Shown here piece after piece: positions 1 to 9,544 of a stretch of DNA of 64,000 nucleotides. This DNA is from Parelaphostrongylus tenuis. Its lineage: Eukaryota; Nematoda; Chromadorea; Rhabditida; Metastrongylidae. The position numbers and the translations under genes were made by a program. Under the pieces are notes generated by a model. The model saw nothing but the letters and a program-made list of their open reading frames with translations, ran no database searches and had not been told where the DNA came from. Position 1 is the first letter of the stretch. Each line of letters opens with the position of its first letter. The DNA lies in NCBI GenBank assembly GCA_019055375.1, contig JAHQIW010004613.1, positions 47,433-111,432 of the forward strand. The letters run 5' to 3'.

Positions 1-956
1 TCTAGACTACACTTCATCCTCATCCTCATGTTTTCATTGCCGTATCGGATGCAACGTTCATTAGTATGACAGTATTGGGCACTTAGCTCAGATGGTTACT
101 GATTTCGCGTTCGATACATTATATTTGCACTGGAATAATTTATTTGAGAAATTAGTGTTTCCGTGATCACGATCATTTATGACATTGTGGCAGCGAACGA
201 GATTTTTGTCGGCGCCTGTAGTGGGATGAAAAAGCAACAGTTGTTTGATGACAGTAAGTCCAGTAATACGTTAATAAATTCTTAATACTGCGCCGTTTAG
301 CACTATTCTATAGGGAAACCATGACTGCCGAGGTTACTCATTCTGTAGTGATGACACTTGCGCACGACATTCCTTCAAGTCATTGAGGACGATAACATAA
401 CGATTGCTGGTACTAAACCTTTTTTTGGTTCACTTTATCTAGGGATTCCTTTTTTAATGACTAGAAAAAACATATAAAACCTTCTATGTAAACGCTTATC
501 TAGACCTGAAGAGAACTTGATGAACAAGACAACGTCTTTTTGCTCACGTCTCTCTACGATCCCTTCAGACAAGAAGGATGCCTATTTACAATTGTCCGCT
601 CATATCAAGCATAATAAGTTATTCAATGATTTTTTTTCCAAACATTAGCAAAAGTATGTTCTTCTTTACTTGGTCTCGTAAGCAACTAACTAGGAACAAC
701 GGTGTTCTTACTCCCTTATTTCCTTTCATAAAAAAAGCCTAAGCCTAATACATTATCAAAATCACTTGAAATCATGTATTTCTTGAAATACACTCAAGCA
801 ATCTCTCTCTACTGAATCAAGAAACAAACGAACACCTCAGTGAAATAACCATTCACTTACATCGCGTAAAATGACTAATCACAAAGTCTACATAGCCAAA
901 AAACTTCCATAATAGAGTAACTATGATTATAGAAAACAAAAAATAGACTCATTCAT
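1..956. other. AT-rich non-coding stretch with a tRNA-like scrap
   Basis: I see no supported gene. At about 77-118 there is a box-A-like TTAGCTCAGATGGTTA followed closely by a box-B-like GCGTTCGATAC. The two are too near each other for a functional tRNA, so this is probably a decayed tRNA or tRNA-derived repeat fragment. Confidence 0.3.
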
Positions 957-1155
957 CTAGAGTGATGTGCAGAACATTTGCTTAAGGCGAGATTTGAACC
1001 CGCATTTCACCTAAATTGGGGGCGCGTGCTCTGCCTCTTGCACCATCGACGCCTGTTTTGACCATTCTATCTACCTACAGAGCATCTATCCCTCAGCAAC
1101 CATCCGTTATCGGTTTAGTTTGGATGGTCGCTAGCCACATTGAACCCAGTCACGC
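957..1155 (-). repeat. SINE-B copy 1 (tRNA-Arg-like dispersed repeat)
   Basis: On the minus strand this contains a tRNA-like block with a box-B-like GCGGGTTCAAATC and a box-A-like region, ending near the shared tail GCACATCACT. A head upstream of the tRNA block ends with the shared GAACCCAGTCACG (plus-strand view). The same head-block-tail order is seen in the copy near 46.35-46.55 kb. A second copy lies 80 bp away in the opposite orientation. The element is diverged and not a functional tRNA. What is seen is shared sequence and Pol III-like boxes; the SINE class is inferred. Confidence 0.6.
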
Positions 1156-1233
1156 CGACAGATATGTTTGATCATCTAACACTCAGTATCTCTCAGAGTG
1201 AGGACTCACTGTTTATAACGACTACCTGAGCAA

Positions 1234-1393
1234 AACCGAGGACGGCTGACAGATGGATGCGTTGCAGCGTAGAGTGGCGTCAAAACACACGTCGGTGGTG
1301 CAAAAGATAGAGCGTGAGCCCTCTAAATGAGTGAAATGCGAGTTTTAGTCGCGCTTGACGCAAATGCTTTGCACATCACTTCATATCAATGGA
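1234..1393 (+). repeat. SINE-B copy 2
   Basis: This is the plus-strand copy of the same repeat: head motif GTTGCAGCGTAGA, then a decayed tRNA-like block with GCGAGTTTTAGTC in the box-B position, then TTTGCACATCACTTC and ATCAATGG at the tail. It lies in inverted orientation to copy 1, so 957-1393 forms a loose foldback. Substitutions in both boxes suggest an old, silent copy. Confidence 0.55.
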
Positions 1394-1799
1394 TATATTT
1401 GCAACGTCATGCCACTGCTAGAAGCGGTACAACAAAAAGGAATTCTATTTGATCATCAAATAAAAAGTATAAATTGTTGATTTGAGACAGCATTTGAAAC
1501 CAGTGACACAAAAACATTATAAGGAACTTTTATCAACATATTTCATGGTGGTAAATTACAGTAAATATATTATTCTCTAATTAGCAGACACGAAGCTGTT
1601 AAAGTTGATTAAAGCTGTTATAAGTATCACTAGTATGACAGGTACATCAAAAGGTCTCTGTAAGACTCTTGTCCTCTAGTTATGTTCTCTGCTGAGTCAA
1701 TCTGCTTTCTTCTCATAGTGGGAAGCTAATCCGGTAAAATATATTCGGAACAATCCATTGCTCCATATCGTTACAGATGAATTTTGCAACTTTTGTGTA

Positions 1800-2601
1800 T
1801 CACCTGTATCACCTGTCGTCCCGTTGATCGTCGAGTGACTCGAGCGGGTACCAGCAACTCTTCCATTTTTCCCTATCGCGTGCAAGAGTAGCCCAGTGGG
1901 TCCTCCTTGCTCTAGGAATTCGCTGAGCATCATATCTTTCTTCCATCGCTTTCGTGAAGAAATCGGACCAACGGGTCAGTGGTCTTCCTTTAGAGCGCTT
2001 GACGTCCCGAGGAATCCAGTCGGTAACGGCTCTCGTCCATCGGTTGTCGTTGAAGCGCATCACGTGTCCGGCCCACCTTATTTTCGATATCCTGGCGTGT
2101 AGAACGGCGTCTCTGATTTTCGATCGTTGACGTAGGTCGGAAGTTCGGATCCTTTGTCTCATTTGCGAAATACGAGACACTCCTAGCATCGACCTTTCGA
2201 CTGCGCGTTCGATAACGGCAAGTGATCTTTCATCCTGCTTACGTAGCGACCAGGTTTCTGCTGCATACGTTAGGGCAGGGATAATTGTCGAGTCGAAAAG
2301 GTGGGCACGGAGTCGGATGTTCTTTGTCCTCTTCACTACATCTTCGATGCTCTCAAACGTTCCCCAAGCCGCTCGTTTCCTCCTGCTCAACTCTGGGGCT
2401 AGGTCGTTCATCATGTTGATTTCACGACCTAGATAGATGTAACTGGAGCATTCGGAAATTGTCGTTCCGTTGAGCGTGAATGGGGCATTAGAAACCCATC
2501 CGTTCCTCATGAACATTGTTTTCGTTAGATTCAGTTGAAGACCGATCTTTCCACAGGCGTTATCGAAATCAGTCAACATTCGTTCCGCTAACAGTAACAG
2601 T
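1800..2601 (-). mobile_element. 5'-truncated RTE-clade retrotransposon with target-site duplication
   Basis: This is the 3' part of the RTE family seen in full at 9.24-12.44 kb. Its 3' end carries the family tail of GTGATACAG-like repeats (plus-strand view at about 1800-1825). The direct repeat AACTTTTGTGTA is present on both sides (1788-1799 and 2602-2613), which is a clear 12-bp target-site duplication. At the 5' junction 12 extra bases (2590-2601, ACAGTAACAGT-like) sit between element and target. Near-identity to the 44-45 kb copy indicates recent insertion. Confidence 0.93.
1809..2579 (-). pseudogene. C-terminal fragment of RTE reverse transcriptase polyprotein
   Basis: An open frame of 256 residues corresponds to the last quarter of the RTE ORF. 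It begins just after the FADD catalytic block (MLTDFDNACGK) and runs through GLQLNLTKTMF, SSYIYLGREI and the C-terminal RWAGHVMRFNDNRW segment to the natural stop. It lacks the endonuclease and all catalytic RT blocks, so it cannot act alone. The frame is undisturbed, in keeping with a young 5'-truncated insertion. The methionine at the start is internal and not a true initiation site. Confidence 0.9.
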
Positions 2602-2613
2602 AACTTTTGTGTA

Positions 2614-5129
2614 CCGTATCCAAAATAGGATTCTCTGTCTTCCGTAGAACAATCTTTCGCAGTTGATACAATGGGACGCTCCGTTATAAGATCAGTTGAT
2701 GCCTATAATATAGAATATTTTGCACATATGTGGGTTAGCTAGAGCGTACATTACTTATGAAAAATATTGCATTCCAATTAGAAAAGCAATTTCGATGATG
2801 TAAATGAATATTAGCACATTTTAATAAACTAGAACTGTGAAAACGGATGAAAAAAAACCTGGGTGCTATCTTCATGATTTGTTTTGCTCGCTAGCTGCGC
2901 GAACAGAAGATTTACATTGGATTTGCGCGTTCTCTCGAGATCGCCGTTTTTTATATTCCTTTAGCTCCTTTTTTATCACCGCTATTTTCAAACTTAGTTC
3001 TGATAGGCACAAAGAATGATTTATTTACTTTGCTAAAAAGACGAAAGCATATAATCGTGTAGAGGAAATATCGCAGTATCAAAGCCATACATTTAGTCTG
3101 AAGTCTCTTTTGAAACGATGACAAAATTCCTATTCGAGTGACAAGAAAAGCACTTCACTTATGACACACCGACGTATTTGGATCGATCGATGATGGGCTA
3201 CGGCAATGAATCTACATTGATAGTATACTCAGCGCCCGCCATTAAATCGATTCGACGGAGTTGTAAAGTAATTGTAAAGGAGGAGGCACGAGATGCGTCC
3301 ATATCTCTGCCTCTGCACGGTTCTGCAGTACTTGCATCACACAGTAAAGTTGAGTAACATGCAAAACTTTGCACATCGGGAGGGAATCGAAGCGGATTCT
3401 CAACCTCTCCTGGTGATCACCATTGACGGTTGGTTGCTAAAAGATTGACACCTAATATCAAGAAAGAATGATAGGAGAACACGAGCCATGGTAAAGTAAT
3501 AGGTTAACGCGCGCCCCTAGAAAGGGTAAAATGCTGATCCAACTTCCGCCTAAAGTTCAAAGTTACCATATCATTAACATTATTGGGTTCATGGTTATAA
3601 CATCATAGCACTGCTAAAACGGTTACTTAGAAAAAAGGTTCTTTTGATTGGGAGAGAACAAATGAGAAACTGATCTCATTCGCTGGAGGAAAAATTCTCA
3701 TAGGAGTGTTAGTAACCATTCGAAAGCTGAAATGTGTGGCTACAGCCCCCAGCCCTGCGTCGCTGGTTTTTCAAAACACCCTTTTATAATGCTGTGACAT
3801 TCAAAATTAAATCATGTTTCATGAAACTCACGTGTTATCTCTTATCTAACTTGTATTTCGCTGGCCAAAACTCCTTCTTTAGAGTGCCAGTATTCAAACT
3901 ACAGCACAAGTTCCAAAGAACTTAGAAATGCGTTTACTCTTGAAAAAGCCCTTTTGATCTCTTCCGGTTTTTCGATTTGCGTTTTAATCCCACCGGACAG
4001 AGCTCTTTCTTAGACTATTGGCAGTCATCTGATAGGGTAATCTAGCAGAGAAAATAAGGTCAAGTTTCAAATATTTGGCAAGTTTGCTTACAGGCCACTC
4101 GACAAGGCGAGGGCCGTGTCAGAGGCGTGGCAGAAGCGGGGACGATCAATTTTCGGAACTCAACTGAAAATTTTTCCTCCGCATTGAAAGAAATTCCAGA
4201 CAAAACGATTGAACGAGATAATTCGAAAATTTCTCCTTACACTGATATAGTTTTCGGCTCCCATCAAATTATGCCGTGACAAAAATGAAGGCAAAATGTG
4301 ATCAAACAACTCGACTGCAGATTAGACAGTAAAGCGCGCCAAAGATGAGAAAGTTACACTGCAGTGAAACGGTCTTTCCAGAAAATAAGCAGAGCATGGG
4401 ATTCGTGGATACTTACGCCATTGAAATATTAATAATAGTCCATAGGAGAAGCTCTATCCCGCGAGATATATGCGCGTGTCAAGCACAGATGTCTGCATTC
4501 TGCTGAAGCGTTACTAGTTGGCTAGGAGGTGTGCCGGCGATTTGAAATAGTTGGATGAACCCGACGTTACTACTAAGGACAACGTGGATACTTATATTCT
4601 AGATGACTTGCGTTGTATTGTTGCGTGTCTTCGCATTCGGGTCTACGGAAATCAGAAGATTAAGAGTTTTTTTCACATAATGGCCACGTACAGCACGAGC
4701 CAGAGATTTGAGTTATTGAAAGATTACTAACACTCTTAAGCAAAGTGCTTGTCTAGCAAAACGGATCGTTCCGTCATTCCCTGTCGTCTAACGGGAAAGT
4801 GCCAAACAAATTTGTAATTCGGTTGTATAGATGAAAAAACAAACCTAAACGGTCTCCTTCTGCATTCGATCGGATTTCATCTCGAAGGCGAGCGATATCA
4901 CTTTTGCCCGCCATTACTGCATCGCCGATTATGTCCTCGTTGACACGCACGCGATTCTCAATTATCCTACATTCGCGGCGGCCTGCAATGTTAACAGAGT
5001 TCTCGACATTAGCTATGATAACTTCATATCACTTTATTGTGCAGATGTAATCTCTATTCAGCTGCATACTCTCCTGTATATACGGTTCTCTACACAAATA
5101 ACTGAATAAACTGCAGTTTCCTGTTCACC
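2614..5129. other. No supported gene
   Basis: The sequence is AT-rich, with only short open frames at chance level. A GC-richer patch at about 3230-3560 contains TTTGCACATCGGGAGG, faintly like the SINE-B tail, but I cannot assign it. I saw no splice-bounded exon with a convincing frame. Confidence 0.4.
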
Positions 5130-5765
5130 TCCACTCTAGAAAAAAGTTTCAGTTTCATGAAAAAGCGGAACAATGATAACACATCGGCTGGTGTTTCGGC
5201 ATGTCGCGCCTTTTTCAGAAATTGAAAAGTCCAGACTGACCTGCAGTCTACTCAGTCAAGCACTCTCTCAAGCCCGGCAAGAAGAGGTATTAAGGCAATC
5301 TGACTCGCGCAGGTGAAAAGCTTCACACCAAAACACTCACCGTTTAGTTGTTTTGCCTTTCCTAATTATTCATTGGTGAAGAGCTGCTTAAAGTTATCGC
5401 ATAAGTAAGACTCTGCCTAGCAAAAACCAGAAAGAAGCCTGAGGTATGGTGCGAGGTCGTGCGTGATTATGAGACGCTTCTCTTAGCGATTCATTTTTCG
5501 ATCCTTATCAATTATCGAAAAGACCTCCACAGGCTTTCGCTTAAATGCATTTTGGACTCTTTTGAGAGGAAACTTTGATGTCGAAATCTACTCCGTTATA
5601 CTCTTGTTCTCTAAGCGTTCCTTGTGGAGCTTCTTGGTTAAAGTTGCGTTTTCCAGCTGGGTGCTCCTTCATACGAATGCAGATTGATCGACCCGTTTCG
5701 CCAGTAAACTGTCTAGCTTTGAACTTTGATGGATTAGTAGCAGCAAGATCATCAGTACATGCCAG
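5130..5765 (-). mobile_element. Decayed Penelope-like element 3' end (GIY-YIG C-terminal region)
   Basis: On the minus strand the translation gives FTGETGRSICIRMKEH and then NGVDFDIKV, which match the GIY-YIG endonuclease region (usual form YIGETGR..R..EH....DFDV.) at the C-terminus of Penelope-like elements. Frameshifts and stops interrupt it. Further 3', at about 5191-5218, lies a motif with CTGAAAAA, a GGC/GCC mini-stem and CCGAAACAC, resembling the hammerhead-like motif after the stop in the other Penelope copies of this window. The element is 5'-truncated and inactive. Assignment rests on motif recognition only. Confidence 0.65.
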
Positions 5766-8700
5766 CTTACGAGTTTAAGGAAGCAAATATTAGTAAGTAC
5801 GCGCAAATATGACCCAAATGTATTTTTTGCTGTAATAATATTGAAAATAAAGATATGCTATCATTTTTTTCGGTTTGAAAGCGCGTCAAAAACGCTATTT
5901 ATTTATATGCTTCTTAATCAGAGGATATTTCATTTGACGGTTTTTATAGAAATTTGAAGAGGACGACTTTTGTGCCCGAAAAATACTTCTTTTCAATTTG
6001 CCAAAATCAATCGAATCCAATTACTTTTGGCTAATAATTGTGCAAAATGAATTACTCGCGAGTGGCGTTTTCCGGATACAAAATTCACCATTTCAAATAC
6101 TTTGTTTATAAAAAACTTAAATGAATAGCGCCATTATAGCACATTCCAACAAACAAAAAAAGGTTTGGTATATCTTTATTTTCACTATTATCACAGAAAA
6201 AAAAAACGACGAAGTCATATTTGCACGCCCGGTATATGATAGGACTTGATGGTAGCTCAATTTATAATTGAGAAGTAACTGAAGGTTTTAAACCTGCTGA
6301 GTTTGCCACTCTATCCAGTCTTCATTCAATTTTCGCTATTATGTTTTTGAAGCTTTGCAGATGATGGGCAATAGAGTGTCATACTTCTGAGGTGCTTTGC
6401 GTTCTCTCAAGATCCAACTAATAGGGAAGTATTAGAAACTTTTCAACTTTATCTTCAACCTACAGTTTAATAGTACCTGATTTTATTGGTTTCATCGCAC
6501 GAAGTTTTTTTTCACGCAGTTGAGAGGTTAATATCAAACTTTTTCGCGCAATAGCGGTTGAGAATTTCGAGGTTTTGCCTAGGAAGATGCGATAATTGAT
6601 ATTTACTTCGTTGTTACGGTCATCTTATAATGAATTATTAGACTATTCTTAGTTCGAAGCTGGGATAACGAAAAACACTTCGAAGGTACTACACTCTATC
6701 GTCCATCATCTGAAAGGAAATTTGAAAACCAACGTCGAAAATTAAACAAGGAATGGATAGAAACGGTGAGCTCGTCCAATATAAAGCCTCAGATATTTCA
6801 CATCTGATAAATGGATCTACCATCATGTGCGCTCTTAAACTTACTTATCAATGCTCATAAATTGGTATGCACTGATGATCTTGGGTCCACTAATCTATAA
6901 GAGTTTAGTTAAAACTATTATCAGCCGTGTGGATGGGCCAACGGATAGAATATCGTGGTTTATAAAACTGATACTGGTCCTGCTGCCAAAACACATTGCA
7001 ATCCATCTCAAGTACACTCAGGTCTTTTTAGATCGTCTACGTAAGGCGTCTCCCAAGGTGTACGTGATGGAGCCATTCGGACGTGCGCGCCCTTTATAGC
7101 AACGTGCCGAAAGACTGCACTCTAAGCCACCCACAAGCTCTTTATAGAATGCCGAGGAGCAATAATTCTACATGGCTTGATAATACACCAGATTATGGTT
7201 CTTTTAGAGGGGTGTCTAAACTGCTTAGGTCTCAGATTCTCTAAGAAGTATTTCGCGTAAATGAAAGAGGTGGCAACGAGGTAGCGCGACTAAATTCCAG
7301 CCTAGCTATCGTCTTCATCTCTCAAGTGGAAGCCGCATAAATAATCTACGAAAATCAAATTAAGTAATCAATTAGTCTACTGCAGGTGTATAGATGATTG
7401 TTGGTCTATATGTTCCACGCACGAGCAATTTTCAGATGTTCAAGATTGCAAGGGTAGTCAGAAAAAATAAAATTCACCCGTGAGATGCAGAAGAATAAAA
7501 GAATTCCTTTCTTGAGCGTGCAAATCAATTTGTCCAAAAATGGATTAATTCGAAGTGGACCGAAAGCCAAGTACCATAACCCCTTCAACCAAATAGAATT
7601 TTGACGCGGCACACGACGTTTTCGCGCGGCGAACTACACTTACAATGCGGCAGTTTACTAAAAAAATTTCGGTTTTTGTAGTCAGCAAAAGGATTTTCAT
7701 CACAATCAAATGATTAAAGATGGTAGAAGAGTGTTTAATAAAGTTATCTTTTGCAGGAACATTGCCAATTATTTTCCTAGAACCCTGTGCTCCTAGGGAA
7801 GAGTTAGATACTCATGACAACGTTGTTCTTCATATTGTAATTTAACATTTTTATGCTATCGTATTCATATTCATTGATTAATCAACCATATATATATTTA
7901 TATAGTCATCACTTCATCAGTTTATTTATTTGAAATCAAAAATTCATCAGAAACTTCCCAATTTCAAGACAATTTCATTTCATGAGATACACTATAGTTA
8001 CCATAGTAATGGGAAAGGAGAAATCGATCAACTGTTTGTTAAAAATGAAGGTGCGCACTGCATGCGATACCAGTTCATCAATAACTCTCAGTAATCTCTC
8101 GATCATTAATAAATTCCTGGAGTTGGAGTCACTTTTAATTTCAAAAAGACTTTGTTCTATCCCATTATAGATACTATTTTTTTTAAACGCGTTTATTCTA
8201 TACTACGAGCACATTTTATCGAAGTGATTGTGACACTGGACACTCGTACCGTTTACACTCCCTATGTACTCAGCCAAGTTGAGGGCTCTCAAGAAGGCTT
8301 TATGAGCCCGATGAAATTCCTAGCTCTTCTCATAACTCCAGTGTGACCAAATTTAGGTGGTTAGATGTCCAACACTGCAACACAGACCTCTATGTTGCTC
8401 AACCGTTTCAGATAAATGTTGTTTTCTCCAATGGGAGTATTCTTTTCACCGCTAAATTTGTTCCAGTTATTCCGCGTTCACGTTCAAAGAAAAGCTTGAA
8501 GCTCTGACTCCTTTCTTGACTAATGACAGAATCATTCACACATAGGCTTTGCTAATTTCTACGAATTACTCATAGTACACGGAGGCAAAGAGGAGTCGGA
8601 TACTTTTGCATCACGAAAAAACTATGGGCGTAAAGCGAACTGTGTTTAATTGAACGACACACAGAAATCTATGGCGACTGGATAGAAGATGTGTGACAGG

Positions 8701-8912
8701 AATGAGGATTAAGAGCTGAAAGTAAATTTATTTTGTAGTTTCTTACTGAACGCGGATTCTTAGGACATAGTTCCATACTTGCTACCGAAAATAACTACTC
8801 AAATTGCCTTGATAGATATCGCACTCTTGTGACAACAAAAAGTTTAGACTTTCTTCATAGCTCATAACAGAACCCTCGGCGCACTACAAACAATGAGATA
8901 GTTCTAAAAAAG
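5766..8912. other. No supported gene
   Basis: The stretch is AT-rich with A/T homopolymers and a short TA-rich tract near 7890-7905. Open frames of 60-80 codons occur on both strands, but they show no splice context, motif or codon pattern that sets them apart from chance. Confidence 0.4.
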
Positions 8913-9199
8913 AAAAGAATGCTCAAAGCCTAAGCGAAGTTGGTACGCCAGTTTTTGCGAGGTTTAGAAAACAGTCGATGCCATGGATCAATTCTGTTCT
9001 GCCAGGCGAGATCCACTGAATGAGAAGTGGTAATGGACCAGTGTCATTGTACATTGTGCCGTCACCACATACGCCTCCCTTCTTGCTAAAGTGCAGAGTT
9101 AATATGGGGCGTGGGTCACTGACGAGGAGGGTGAGACCTCCGAAACACCGGTGCATGGCCCTGGCGTACCAATCTCGTTTAGGCTTTAAGCATTCTTTT
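8913..9199. mobile_element. Short TIR element (MITE-like), 287 bp
   Basis: The ends are imperfect inverted repeats of about 39 bp: left 8913-8951, right 9161-9199. Both contain GAATGC, AAAGCCTAA and GGTACGCCAG, with only a few mismatches. The 209-bp interior is GC-richer than its surroundings and is open on the minus strand from TIR to TIR (about 77 codons), with no domain I recognise. No transposase is present, so this is a non-autonomous DNA element or a foldback. A segment of the interior near 8953-8980 recurs at 9219-9245, just before the truncated RTE. No clear target-site duplication was identified. Confidence 0.65.
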
Positions 9200-9242
9200 T
9201 TTGGAATTTTTTTGAATCTTTATTGCGAGATTTTAAAAACAG

Positions 9243-9544
9243 TCAACGGATTGGTGGTCTTCCTGTAGAGCGCTTGATGTCCCGAGGAATCCACTCGGTA
9301 ACGGCTCTCGTCCATCGGTTGTCGTTGAAGCGCATCACGTGTCCGGCCCACCTTATTTTCGATATCCTGGCGTGTAGAACGGCGTCTCTGATTTTCGATC
9401 GTTGACGTAGGTCGGAACTTCGGATCCTTTCTCTCATTTGCGAAATACGGGATACTCCTAGCATCGACCTTTCGACTGCGCGTTCGATAACGCCAAGTGA
9501 TCTTTCATCCTGCTTACGTAGCGACCAGGTTTCTGCTGCATACG
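9243..9544 (-). pseudogene. Out-of-frame C-terminal remainder of the RTE ORF
   Basis: After the 1-base deletion near 9553 the homologous frame continues here with MLGVSRISQMRERIR and RWAGHVMRFNDNRW, and then breaks off at RSTGRPP near 9243. It differs from the two other young copies at several residues (EWIPRDIKRST against DWIPRDVKRSK), which suggests a slightly different subfamily. The natural stop and 3' tail are absent. Confidence 0.88.
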
